From the NCBI RefSeq assembly GCF_001673365.1, contig NZ_LZLS01000132.1, forward strand, positions 1-64,000: a stretch of 64,000 bases of DNA. The letters run 5' to 3'. Position numbers and translations under genes: made by a program. Numbering within the stretch: the stretch's first letter is position 1; each line of letters opens with the position of its first letter. Origin of the DNA: Mycobacterium asiaticum. Its GTDB lineage: Bacteria; Actinomycetota; Actinomycetes; Mycobacteriales; Mycobacteriaceae. Shown here piece after piece: positions 1 through 8,156 of this stretch. The notes under the pieces are model-generated. The model searched no databases. It worked only from the letters and a program-made list of their open reading frames with translations, and was not told the DNA's origin.

Positions 1-92
1 CCGCCACCTCATCGCCGACGAAAAGGCCCGCCAATCACCACCCCAAACCGCCGCGGCTTGACATAGGAGCTATTGCTCGCGCGCAGTGGCGG

Positions 93-353
93 TCAGCCGG
101 CGTCGAAGTAGGAGGTCTCCAACATGTCGTGCACCGCCTTGGCGTGAACCCGGAAGGACCGCCCCACCCGAACCGCGGGGAGCTCGCCGTTGTGCACCAG
201 CCGGTACACCGTCATCTTGGACACCCGCATCAACGCCGCGACTTCAGCGACGGTGAGAAATTGCGTCCGGGACTGTCCGGCGTCGGCCGAGCCGCCGTCT
301 CGTGCCCCTTTACCTGCAGAATCCCGAGCTGATGGCCCATTCGTAGACGTCAT
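93..353 (-). CDS. Excisionase/MerR-type helix-turn-helix DNA-binding protein (Rv0500A-like)
   Basis: 86 aa. A disordered Ser/Gly/Asp-rich N-terminus (about residues 1-30) precedes a compact HTH domain. The core LTVAEVAALMRVSKMTVYRL followed by GELPAVRVGRSFRV is the layout of excisionase (xis)/MerR N-terminal domains: two helices, then a small wing carrying the VGRSFRV strand. There are no phage genes nearby, so it is more likely a resident regulator than a recombination factor. It lies downstream of proC on the same strand, as Rv0500A does in M. tuberculosis. ATG start, TGA stop. Targets are unknown. Confidence 0.85.
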   Translation of the reverse strand: MTSTNGPSARDSAGKGARDGGSADAGQSRTQFLTVAEVAALMRVSKMTVYRLVHNGELPAVRVGRSFRVHAKAVHDMLETSYFDAG

Positions 354-492
354 CGCTACCCAATCGTGTCAGGCCCGCGCAATGCCAGCGGCTTCCCCTC
401 CGCTGGCACCCACACGTGCATACACAAGGAGAATAGCGGGACTAGTGGGGTTACTGGTACTGGTGAGAGACAATCAGTTCAAAAAACTTTAA

Positions 493-1383
493 TTATTCCG
501 ATGTAATTCTTAGCTGCTCAGAGCGGCTTTTAGCGGCCTGGACAGCGGCGTCGACGGCCACCCGAAATCCACCCGCCTCGAGCGCACGCAACGCGGCCGC
601 GGTAGTCCCGCCTGGCGAGGCGACCGAAGCCCGCAGCTGCGCTGGCGAGGTGTCTACCCGCAAGCCGATCGGCTCGCCGTCGGCCGGACGCCGCTCCTCG
701 TCCATCCGTTCCAACAGCATCGCCGCCGACCCCGCCATTGTCTGTGCGGCCAGATCGCTGGCCACCTGACGGCTCAGCCCCACGGCCACAGCGGCATCTA
801 CCAGCGCCTCGACCAGCAGGAAGAAATACGCCGGACCAGAACCCGAGACCGCCGTGACGGCGTCCATCTGTTGCTCGGGAACCGTGAGGACGCCGCCGAC
901 CGCGTCGAACACCGCAGTCACCTCGTCGAGATGTTGCTGGGTGGCAAAGCGACCCTTGGCCAGCGCAGTCACCCCCGCCCCAACCAGCGCCGCAGCGTTG
1001 GGCATGGCCCGGATCACCGGCGTCCCGGCCGGCAGCTTCGACTCGAAGTAGGTGAGGGTGATGCCCGCCGCGACGGTGACGAACACCTGCTCGGCGCTGT
1101 CATGCTCGGCGGCCACGGCCACATCGGCCAGATCGTCGATCACCTTCTCGACATCGGCCGGCTTGACCGACACGACGATGAACGTCGCGTTCTCGGCGGC
1201 ATCCTTGGCCGACGCCACTACCAGGACGCCGTAGGTGTTCGACAGGTATTTGGCCCGATCCGGCATTCGTTCGGCCACCACGAGGTCTTTGACCTGCCGG
1301 CCCGCCCGCAACAGACCCGACAACAGTGCTTCCCCGATGCTGCCGCCGCCGATGATCGCGATTCTCGCCATGCCCGAAAGCAT
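493..1383 (-). CDS. proC: Pyrroline-5-carboxylate reductase ProC
   Basis: Catalyses the NAD(P)H-dependent last step of proline synthesis, pyrroline-5-carboxylate to L-proline. 296 aa, normal for the family. The Rossmann glycine motif IAIIGGGSIGEALL is at residues 8-21. The P5CR signature region runs from about residue 175 (AVTAVSGSGPAYFFLLVEAL) to SPGGTTAAALRALEAGGF near 256-273. Two in-frame ATGs are possible (MLSGMARIA). The first matches the mycobacterial annotation MLFGMARIA, but the second, 12 bases on, would give a cleaner N-terminus. It is 139 bases upstream of the HTH gene. Confidence 0.96.
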   Translation of the reverse strand: MLSGMARIAIIGGGSIGEALLSGLLRAGRQVKDLVVAERMPDRAKYLSNTYGVLVVASAKDAAENATFIVVSVKPADVEKVIDDLADVAVAAEHDSAEQVFVTVAAGITLTYFESKLPAGTPVIRAMPNAAALVGAGVTALAKGRFATQQHLDEVTAVFDAVGGVLTVPEQQMDAVTAVSGSGPAYFFLLVEALVDAAVAVGLSRQVASDLAAQTMAGSAAMLLERMDEERRPADGEPIGLRVDTSPAQLRASVASPGGTTAAALRALEAGGFRVAVDAAVQAAKSRSEQLRITSE

Positions 1384-1402
1384 CCCAGACAGCGCGGCTC
1401 GG

Positions 1403-2248
1403 CTACCCGGCAGGCGGCTTGGGCGGTACCAGGGCTAGTTGACGTGCTTGCACTACCAGCCGGCCTAACCGGTCGACGACGATGTGGTCCTCGTCGAACC
1501 AGTCGTGCCCGATTTCCAGACACGTGGCGATGATCCGCAACCAGCCGTCGGCGGGCAGGGAGCGCAACAGCGCGGTGAGCTGAACCGTCGGTGCCCAGCC
1601 GGTACGTTCCACGGCGAACGTCACCGGGGCGGAGAGGTCTCCGCACATCAACGCGAACAGCGCATCCGGGGCTACGTCGCGCGGGCGCGCCCACATCTGG
1701 ATCACCGGCGGCCGGCCGTCGCCAGCGGGTTCCAGAGTCGACAACACCGGGCGGATGTCGCAGCCCGCTCCCAGATTCACCAATCCGGCCAGCCGGTGAT
1801 CGGGGCCGATCGGCGCCAAGTCCTCGGGGGGTTCGGGGGGCATCAGGTCCACGACGGGATTGGCCGACAACAGCGGTTCGGTCTCCCCCGGGAGGTGATG
1901 CTCAGGCTCACCAAGCGTGACGACGGCGTGCACCGCGGTCCGGTCGCCTTGCATCAGCTCGACATCGGCGACGCTGATCCGGCGGCCGCGTTTGCGGATC
2001 CTCGTCTCGAGGCGCATCGGGCCCGGGTCGGGCGCGGACAGGAAATTCGCGGACACGGCGACCGGTTGCAGGACGTCACCGCCATGAGCGGTGCGGGCGG
2101 CGTTGGCGCACAGCGCCATCATCACCCCGCCGTGCACCTTGGGTCCGATCGTCCAGTGCTCATTCAGCTCGCCTTCGAAGACCAGGCACCCCGAATCCGC
2201 CGTGTCGAGCTGGCGCAGCGCCATGGCCTCGTTGAATAGGGCGCCCAT
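1403..2248 (-). CDS. Thioesterase-superfamily (hotdog, TesB-like) protein, Rv0499-like
   Basis: 281 aa. The N-terminal stretch HWTIGPKVHGGVMMALCANAA (about residues 31-51) is typical of TesB/4HBT_3-type acyl-CoA thioesterases, in which the first hotdog helix follows an H-GG-motif. The C-terminal half (RPRDVAPDALFALMCGDLSAPVTFAVERTGW) looks like a second hotdog unit. Likely role: hydrolysis or binding of an acyl-CoA; the substrate cannot be told. Its ATG overlaps the stop of the upstream gene by one base (TGATG), which implies translational coupling in the ppx1-to-proC leftward cluster. Confidence 0.8.
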   Translation of the reverse strand: MGALFNEAMALRQLDTADSGCLVFEGELNEHWTIGPKVHGGVMMALCANAARTAHGGDVLQPVAVSANFLSAPDPGPMRLETRIRKRGRRISVADVELMQGDRTAVHAVVTLGEPEHHLPGETEPLLSANPVVDLMPPEPPEDLAPIGPDHRLAGLVNLGAGCDIRPVLSTLEPAGDGRPPVIQMWARPRDVAPDALFALMCGDLSAPVTFAVERTGWAPTVQLTALLRSLPADGWLRIIATCLEIGHDWFDEDHIVVDRLGRLVVQARQLALVPPKPPAG

Positions 2249-3090
2249 CAGCGCAGCAGGTGGGTGCGGGCGAACTGCAGCGACTCGGTCAGCATCGCTT
2301 CGCGTTCGACGGCCGAACGGGCTCCGGAGGTGGACACCTCCAGCACGACATGCCCGGTGAAGTCACTGGCGGCCAACATCTGGCACACCTCGGCCGTCGG
2401 CTGCGTGCCGCGACCGGGCACCAGATGCTCGTCGGCGGGTGACCCGCTGCCGTCACACAAATGCAGATGCACCAGTCCAGATCCCATCCGTCGTGCCATT
2501 TCTAGCGAGTCGGTCCCCGCGGTCGAGGTGTGCGAAAGGTCCAACGTGTAGTGCGCGTGGTTGCCGTCCAGCGGGTCGTAGGACGGTGCGAACGCCGAAA
2601 TCGCCGGACCCGGGCCGCCGCCGCGTCGGCGCATCCGTTCCCGGGTCTGGTCACTGCCGAAGAACCGGTCCGCCCGAAACGGGAACATGTTCTCCACCGC
2701 CACCATCACCTCACTTGAGGCTTCCAGGGCGATCACCTGTTCGCTGAAGCCTTCGGCGTAACGCCGTTGCCACCGGAATGGCGGATGCACAACCACCGTC
2801 TGCGCACCCAGCTGTTCGGCGGCGCGCACGCTGCGATCCAGCTTGACGATCGGATTGGCACCCCACACCCGCTGTGAAATCAGCAGGCAGGGCGCGTGCA
2901 CCGACAGCACCGGCACCCGGTAGCGCCGCGACAGCTTGCCGATGGCTTCGATGTCCTGACTGACCGATTCGCTCCAGACCATCAGCTCGACCCCGTCGTA
3001 GCCGAGCCTGGCCGCATACTCGAATGCGGCCTCGGCCCGCAGCGGGTACACCGAGGCTGTTGACAAGCCGACTTTGATTGCTGGGCGCAC
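2248..3090 (-). CDS. Sugar phosphate isomerase/epimerase-like TIM-barrel protein (Rv0498-like)
   Basis: 280 aa, GTG start. The fold of the AP endonuclease 2 / xylose isomerase-like family is suggested by YDGVELMVW near residue 30, then HAPCLL, VVVHPPFRW, VAVENMFPF, YTLDLSHTS, LVHLHLCDGSG and VVLEVST: successive barrel strands ending in His, Glu and Asp residues suited to bind a divalent metal. The substrate is unknown. It is coupled by a one-base overlap to the following thioesterase-like gene and separated by 27 bases from the membrane-protein gene upstream. Confidence 0.8.
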   Translation of the reverse strand: MRPAIKVGLSTASVYPLRAEAAFEYAARLGYDGVELMVWSESVSQDIEAIGKLSRRYRVPVLSVHAPCLLISQRVWGANPIVKLDRSVRAAEQLGAQTVVVHPPFRWQRRYAEGFSEQVIALEASSEVMVAVENMFPFRADRFFGSDQTRERMRRRGGGPGPAISAFAPSYDPLDGNHAHYTLDLSHTSTAGTDSLEMARRMGSGLVHLHLCDGSGSPADEHLVPGRGTQPTAEVCQMLAASDFTGHVVLEVSTSGARSAVEREAMLTESLQFARTHLLR

Positions 3091-3117
3091 TGTCTGTCTG
3101 GGGCCTGTCCGCGGCGC

Positions 3118-4134
3118 CTAACCCGTTTGCAACAGGGCCATCGGTCCGAGGGTGATCAGCGCACCCACCGCGACCGCAATCAACGTGCTGGCAATGTCCT
3201 CGGTTTTGCGGACCACCCGGACACCAACCACCAGTCCGAGGATAACCAGCACCGAAAGCACAAGGGCCACAATGGCATTCCACCGCCATAGTTGATCGAA
3301 CGCAATGAACAGCCCGGCACCGAACACGACGGCCAGGATCGACTGCAGCACGGTCAGCAGGCCTCGGCCAACCGCCGTCAGCTTCTCGCGTGAGGAGCGG
3401 GGCGCGGCCGCCTCCGATTCGAAGTCCTCGGCGTCGAAGCCGCCGGGCTCAAGGCCGGGCTCGAGGTCGTCGGAGTACTGGCCGCCACGCCGACGGGCCA
3501 CCTCGTCGGCAATGGACTGGCCGCCGAACAGCGTGTGCTCTGAATCGCTTTCCGGGCTCTGCAGATACGAGCGCACATACGCCGAATCCTCGACCGCGGT
3601 CTCCGCCTCGCGCACTTCGCTGTCCATCACGTCCACCGAGGCGTCGGTGTAGTGCCCGACCGGATCCGGACTCATCCCCTCGGCACCGGACTGCTGCCCG
3701 TCGACATCGTTCACCCCGGCCTGACGCAACGGTCGCGGGTATTCGCTGCGCTCGGGTCCGGACTTGCGCTTTGCTACCGGTTCCGACTTGGGCCACCGGG
3801 GCTCGGGTTCGGCCCAGTACACGCTTTTCGGCTCGGGTTCGAGCTCAACCTCGGGTTCGGCAGGCGCGGGGGCGGGGGGTTCGGCGGCCACTGGCGGCGC
3901 CGGTTCGGGCACCTGCGTTTGTGGTGGGGCAGATGACTGCGCCGGGGCGTCCGCGGGATAGTCATCGCGCACGACGGGGATCTCGCCGGTGAGCTCGGCG
4001 ACCGAAACCGAGTCGTCACCGCGGCGGCGCCGACGCCGCCGGGTCACGGCCGGAGCGACACTGCCATTCCTGGCCAGTAGCTCGGCCACCGTAACCTGCT
4101 TGGTGTCCTCCGCGTCGGAGTCTGCTCCGGTCAT
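3118..4134 (-). CDS. Membrane protein with long acidic/proline-rich cytoplasmic tail (Rv0497-like)
   Basis: 338 aa. Residues 1-250 are low-complexity, rich in Pro, Glu, Ala and Asp, and lack a fold I recognise. An Arg cluster (RRRRRRGDD) lies near residue 35. The C-terminus has two or three hydrophobic segments ([60 protein letters not shown]), so the tail is probably cytoplasmic and membrane-anchored at its end. Its ATG overlaps the ppx1 stop by four bases (ATGA). Function unknown; conserved next to ppx1 in mycobacteria. Confidence 0.8.
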   Translation of the reverse strand: MTGADSDAEDTKQVTVAELLARNGSVAPAVTRRRRRRRGDDSVSVAELTGEIPVVRDDYPADAPAQSSAPPQTQVPEPAPPVAAEPPAPAPAEPEVELEPEPKSVYWAEPEPRWPKSEPVAKRKSGPERSEYPRPLRQAGVNDVDGQQSGAEGMSPDPVGHYTDASVDVMDSEVREAETAVEDSAYVRSYLQSPESDSEHTLFGGQSIADEVARRRGGQYSDDLEPGLEPGGFDAEDFESEAAAPRSSREKLTAVGRGLLTVLQSILAVVFGAGLFIAFDQLWRWNAIVALVLSVLVILGLVVGVRVVRKTEDIASTLIAVAVGALITLGPMALLQTG

Positions 4135-5150
4135 GGTTTGTTGCCTCTCGGTCGGCTGGGCGCGTTCCGCTCGCCCGCCTGACCTCCAGCATCCCGCACC
4201 GACGTCTCGACCAGAGCGGTTCCGTCCGCCTCGGAGTCAAGTTTGCGCAAGATGAGACCTTCCCGTAGCGCCCACGGGCAGATCTCCACCGCTTCGATCG
4301 ATAGCGCTCGCATACTTGCCTCCGCCACCAAAGCACCCGCCACGATTTGCGGCGCCCGCTCGGCGCTGACTCCTTCCAGTTCGGCCCGATCAGCGGTCGT
4401 CATCCTAGAGATGAATGATATGAGTTGTCTGAGGCTGTTTGCTGTGAGCGTCCGCTTCACCCGTGGCCCGGCGGCAGACGGCGCGGCGCCGGTAAGCCGT
4501 GCCAGCGAGCGGAACGTCTTCGATGACGCCACCGCGAGGTCGGGTTCACCGGCTTCGAGGACGGCCGCGGTGGCCTCGGCCAGCTCTGCGTCCAGCCAAT
4601 CGCGCAGCATCGCCACTCGGCGTCGACCGGGCGGATCATCCGGCAACCATTCCCGGGTCAGCCGTCCGGCGCCCAACGGCAGCGACATCGCGCATTCGGG
4701 TTCCTCATCCACCCCGCTGGACAACTCCAGCGAGCCGCCGCCGATGTCGAGGTTGATGATGCGGCCCGCGCTCCACCCGAACCACCGCCGCACCGCCAGG
4801 AAGGTCAGCCGCGACTCGTCTTCGCCCCGCAGCACCTGCAGCGCGACGCCGGTCTCTTTGCGCACCCGGGCCAGTACGTCGTCGGAGTTCTCGGCGTCGC
4901 GGACGGCCGAGGTCGCGAATGCCATCAGCTCGGCACAGCCGGAGCTGACCGCGATCTTGGCGAACTCGTCGATGGTGGAAATCAGCTTGTCGGCACCGCG
5001 CCGGGTGATCTTGCCCGAGCTGTCGGTGGCCTCAGCCAGGCGCAGCGTGGACTTGGTCGAACTCATCGGCGTCGGATGCCCACCACGGTGGGCGTCGACG
5101 ACCAACAGATGGACGGTGTTGCTACCCACGTCCAGGACACCCAAGCGCAC
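4131..5150 (-). CDS. ppx1: Exopolyphosphatase, Ppx/GppA family
   Basis: 339 aa. Hydrolyses terminal phosphate from short-chain polyphosphate and may act on (p)ppGpp-type molecules, as described for M. tuberculosis Rv0496. The ASKHA phosphate-binding loops are visible: [13 protein letters not shown] at residues 7-19 and [11 protein letters not shown] near 148, with the acidic [13 protein letters not shown] stretch between them. A single short Ppx/GppA core fits the actinobacterial Ppx1 length. GTG start, matching the M. tuberculosis N-terminus [12 protein letters not shown]. First gene of the leftward cluster that runs to proC. Confidence 0.93.
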   Translation of the reverse strand: MRLGVLDVGSNTVHLLVVDAHRGGHPTPMSSTKSTLRLAEATDSSGKITRRGADKLISTIDEFAKIAVSSGCAELMAFATSAVRDAENSDDVLARVRKETGVALQVLRGEDESRLTFLAVRRWFGWSAGRIINLDIGGGSLELSSGVDEEPECAMSLPLGAGRLTREWLPDDPPGRRRVAMLRDWLDAELAEATAAVLEAGEPDLAVASSKTFRSLARLTGAAPSAAGPRVKRTLTANSLRQLISFISRMTTADRAELEGVSAERAPQIVAGALVAEASMRALSIEAVEICPWALREGLILRKLDSEADGTALVETSVRDAGGQAGERNAPSRPRGNKP

Positions 5151-5277
5151 GAAAACAAACTAGCTGGGACGTATCGGTGCCCGCTGCCCGGTGTCCTGCA
5201 GCATCGGCGTCAGGACGTCGACTCGCACTGGGCGACGCACCCGGTAGCGGCGAGAATCGTGGACTAACGTTGCACCC

Positions 5278-6054
5278 GTGGCTAACTCGCCCGGACAAGA
5301 GGTCGAACTGGATTTCGCCCGTGAGTGGGTGGAGTTCTACGACCCGGACAACCCAGAGCACCTGATCGCGGCAGACATGACGTGGCTGCTGTCGCGGTGG
5401 ACGTGCGTTTTCGGCACTCCGGCCTGTCAAGGCACCGTCGCGGGCCGTGAGCATGACGGGTGTTGTTCGCACGGCGCGTTTCTGTCCGACGACGACGACC
5501 GCGCCCGGCTCGACGACGCGGTGCGCCAGCTGACCAAAAAGGACTGGCAGTTCCGGGAGAAGGGCCTGGGCCGTAAGGGCTATCTGGAACTCGACGAACA
5601 CGAGGGCGAACCCCAGTACCGCACCCGCAAGCACAAGGACGCGTGCATCTTCTTGAACCGCCCCGGCTTTGCCGGCGGCGTCGGCTGCGCGCTGCACAGT
5701 AAAGCGCTGAAGCTGGGGGTCGCGCCGCTGACGATGAAACCCGATGTTTGCTGGCAGTTGCCGATCCGGCGCAGCCAGGACTGGGTGACCCGGCCCGACG
5801 GAAGCGAGATACTCAAGACCACCATCACCGAGTACGACCGGCGCGGGTGGGGTTCCGGGGGCGCCGACCTGCACTGGTACTGCACCGGGGACCCGGCCGC
5901 ACACGTCGGCGCCAAGCAGGTGTGGCAGAGCCTGGCCGACGAACTCACCGAGCTACTGGGCGAAAAGGCGTATGCCGAATTGGCGGCAATGTGTAAGCGC
6001 CGCAGTCAGTTAGGTCTTATTGCGGTGCACCCGGCCACGCGGGCGGCCGAATAG
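5278..6054 (+). CDS. Conserved Cys-rich protein of unknown function (Rv0495c-like)
   Basis: 258 aa, GTG start, divergent from ppx1. A cysteine cluster near residues 42-63 (C-V-F-G-T-P-A-C, then DGCCSHG), with further Cys at about 122 (DACIFL) and 136 (VGCALH), resembles the pattern of metal or Fe-S binding zinc/iron-CxxC proteins, but I cannot place it in a named family. There is no signal peptide or membrane segment, so it is probably cytosolic. Conserved at this position in mycobacteria. It ends 12 bases before the convergent GntR-family gene. Confidence 0.75.
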   Translation: MANSPGQEVELDFAREWVEFYDPDNPEHLIAADMTWLLSRWTCVFGTPACQGTVAGREHDGCCSHGAFLSDDDDRARLDDAVRQLTKKDWQFREKGLGRKGYLELDEHEGEPQYRTRKHKDACIFLNRPGFAGGVGCALHSKALKLGVAPLTMKPDVCWQLPIRRSQDWVTRPDGSEILKTTITEYDRRGWGSGGADLHWYCTGDPAAHVGAKQVWQSLADELTELLGEKAYAELAAMCKRRSQLGLIAVHPATRAAE

Positions 6055-6066
6055 CCACCGGCGTCG

Positions 6067-6798
6067 CTATTTGGCGCTATCGGCGTATGCCATGACCATG
6101 CGCAGTGCGCTCGCGTTGAGGTATGCCTCGACCGTCGCGGCTGCCGCCGTCGCGTCGTGCGCCAGCACCGCGTCGGTGATTGCCTGCAAATCGGCCACGA
6201 CGGGCTCGGCGTCCCGGTAGGCACCGGTGAGCTCGTGCTCGCGGCCGCCGAAGGCGTGCTCGACCCACCGATACAGCAAGCCCAGCGCGCGGTTGCGCGT
6301 GCTGTGGATTAGCACATGGAAATAGGCGAGGTCGGCGGTCTGCCGAGCCGCGGGAGTCGCCGCCTCCCGTACCGTGCTTAGGGCGTCCTGCAACGCATCG
6401 GCGTCCTCGGGCGTGCCGCGCTCGGCAGCCAGGCGGCCGATCACCGGCCCGAGCGCCGCCCGGATCTCGAGCAGCTCGACCAGGAATTCGGGCCCCAGCT
6501 TGCGCACCAGGGCCTCGACCACGGCCGGATGGGTCAGGCCTTCGGGGTCGCGAACCACGCTGCCGCTGCCGTGCCGCACTTCGATCAGTCCCATCTGCTG
6601 CAACCGGGCCAAGCCTTGACGCAAGGACGTGCGGTTGACATTGAGCTGTTCGGCCAGTTCCCGCTCCGGCGGCAGCGTCGACCCCGGCGGGAAGACGCCG
6701 TCAAGGATGGCGTCGGCGATCGACGCGGCGATCTGCTCATCGACGCGCTGGCGATCTGGCGGGGGTATCGGACTTGACTGGTTCATTGGCTCAACCAA
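6067..6798 (-). CDS. GntR/FadR-family transcriptional regulator (Rv0494-like)
   Basis: 243 aa. An N-terminal winged HTH (about residues 20-85: [20 protein letters not shown] then [15 protein letters not shown]) is followed by an all-helical FCD ligand domain ([40 protein letters not shown]). This is the FadR subfamily; the M. tuberculosis orthologue has been described as a fatty-acyl-responsive regulator. The start may be TTG (MVEPMNQ, as in M. tuberculosis) or ATG 12 bases later. It is divergent from the Rv0493c-like operon, with repeats in the gap that could be its operator. Confidence 0.92.
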   Translation of the reverse strand: MVEPMNQSSPIPPPDRQRVDEQIAASIADAILDGVFPPGSTLPPERELAEQLNVNRTSLRQGLARLQQMGLIEVRHGSGSVVRDPEGLTHPAVVEALVRKLGPEFLVELLEIRAALGPVIGRLAAERGTPEDADALQDALSTVREAATPAARQTADLAYFHVLIHSTRNRALGLLYRWVEHAFGGREHELTGAYRDAEPVVADLQAITDAVLAHDATAAAATVEAYLNASALRMVMAYADSAK

Positions 6799-6819
6799 TA
6801 TTGTAGACTAATCGGTAGA
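6785..6819. promoter_or_regulatory. Candidate FadR-type operator between divergent genes
   Basis: The divergent gap holds ATTGG-N5-CCAAT (6785-6799), the palindrome CAATATTG (6796-6803), and two copies of GTAGAC, the first inside TTGTAGACTA. The latter fits the GntR/FadR half-site pattern T-n-G-T-n-n-A-C-n-A. The position covers the regulator's own start and lies about 40 bases upstream of the divergent operon. Operator assignment is inference. Confidence 0.45.
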
Positions 6820-6858
6820 CGCCCGGAACCAGGGATTCGCCCCAATCGGAGGTACGCA

Positions 6859-7818
6859 GTGCAAGACGACTCGGAGATGCGATCGGCCGTCGCGCCGCGC
6901 TGGCGGGGCGCACCCGGGCGGCTGGAGGTCTGGTACGCCACGTTGTCCGATCCAGTGAGCAAGGCCGCACTGTGGGTCCACTGCGAGACGGTGGCGCCGA
7001 CAGCCGGCGGGGCCCCCTACGCGCACGGCTGGGCGACCTACTTCCCCGCCGAGGGATCTCCCCGCACCGAACGATTCGGCCCCGAGCCCGTCGAACCCGC
7101 CAGCGGTGTGGCCTGGTTTAAGGCGGCGGGCGCTTCGGTGCAACCCGAAAAGCTGGTCGGGCGCGCGGGTTCTTTGGCCTGGGACCTGTCCTGGAAGGAT
7201 ACCGGCGCACCCCTGTGGACGTTTCCCCGCGTCGCGTGGGAGCGCGAACTGTTGCCCGGCGCGCAGGTGGTGCCCGCCCCAACCGCCGACTTCACCGGTT
7301 CGCTGACCGTCGACGGTGCTGCCGTGTCGATCGACCGCTGGCGCGGCAATCTCGCCCACATCTACGGACACGGCAATGCCAAGCGCTGGGCCTGGATCCA
7401 CGCCGACCTCGGTGACGGCGACGTGCTGGAGGCCGTCACCGCGGTCTCGCACAAACCGGGCCTGCGCCGCCTGGCGCCACTGGCCTTCGTCCGCTTCCGC
7501 ATCGACGGAAAGGACTGGCCCACAAGCCCTTTACCGTCACTACGGATGAAAACGACACTCGGCCTGCAGCACTGGCAGCTCGAAGGGCGCATCGGTCGCC
7601 GCGAGGTGTTGATTCGTGTCGACCAGCCGCCGCAACGTTGCGTGAGCCTGGAATACATCGACCCCGACGGCGGCAGGTGCGTGTGCACCAACACCGAACA
7701 AGCCGACATCTACGTCGAACTCGGCGACCGGCAGTGGTCGGTGCAGGGCACCGGCCACGCCGAGGTTGGGTTGCGCGGGGACCAGGCACCACCTGTCAAC
7801 GAAAGGACCCCGTCGTGA
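6859..7818 (+). CDS. Conserved protein with lipocalin/AttH-like features (Rv0493c-like)
   Basis: 319 aa, GTG start with a good ribosome site (GGAGG, six bases upstream). It is rich in Trp and aromatic beta-strands (LEVWYATLSDP, ALWVHCETV, AHGWATYFP, AWDLSWKD, KRWAWIHADLGDGDVLEAV). This is reminiscent of the AttH/CrtC-type paired lipocalin fold used for hydrophobic ligands, but I do not see a decisive catalytic motif. No signal peptide. First gene of a three-gene operon, overlapping the next by four bases (GTGA) and ending in a GMC oxidoreductase, so it may act on or carry that enzyme's lipid-like substrate. Confidence 0.75.
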   Translation: MQDDSEMRSAVAPRWRGAPGRLEVWYATLSDPVSKAALWVHCETVAPTAGGAPYAHGWATYFPAEGSPRTERFGPEPVEPASGVAWFKAAGASVQPEKLVGRAGSLAWDLSWKDTGAPLWTFPRVAWERELLPGAQVVPAPTADFTGSLTVDGAAVSIDRWRGNLAHIYGHGNAKRWAWIHADLGDGDVLEAVTAVSHKPGLRRLAPLAFVRFRIDGKDWPTSPLPSLRMKTTLGLQHWQLEGRIGRREVLIRVDQPPQRCVSLEYIDPDGGRCVCTNTEQADIYVELGDRQWSVQGTGHAEVGLRGDQAPPVNERTPS

Positions 7819-8156
7819 GCTTCGCCCTCGATCCGCCGCTGCTGTTCGCCTCGGGACTGCTCATCGAGCGCCGGGTTCCGCCGGAGCGTCGCGATGTTAT
7901 CGAGGCCGCAGTCCTGGGCGTGTTCTTCGCAGGTTCGTTCGGCCTCTACAACAACGTGCCGGGGCTCGGCTTTCTGTGGCGTCCGTTCCGCGCTCGAAAC
8001 GGCCGCGACTTCATGTGGAACAGCGGCGCTTTCAGCCTGGAGACCGACGAACTGGACTGGCCCGCGCACGCCGCCGCCGGCGGCATCTTCGCCACCTACC
8101 CGTTCTTCCTCAAGCTCGGTCGGGCACTGGGACGACGAGTTCCGGCCCGCGCATGA
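7815..8156 (+). CDS. Small conserved protein (Rv0492A-like)
   Basis: 113 aa from a GTG that overlaps the previous stop (GTGA). It has a hydrophobic N-terminal segment (LLFASGLLIE), another near residue 30 (VIEAAVLGVFFAGSFGLY), and a short C-terminal one (AAAGGIFATYPFFLKLG), so it may be peripheral or membrane-embedded. I recognise no domain. Its stop overlaps the start of the GMC oxidoreductase gene by four bases (ATGA). The strict coupling suggests a subunit or anchor for that enzyme. Confidence 0.8.
   Translation: MSFALDPPLLFASGLLIERRVPPERRDVIEAAVLGVFFAGSFGLYNNVPGLGFLWRPFRARNGRDFMWNSGAFSLETDELDWPAHAAAGGIFATYPFFLKLGRALGRRVPARA

Noticed and set aside
1-92. Possible start of the ribosomal protein bS22-like gene expected left of the excisionase-like gene
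   Set aside because: The reverse complement holds no Lys/Arg-rich reading frame; if present, it lies outside the window.
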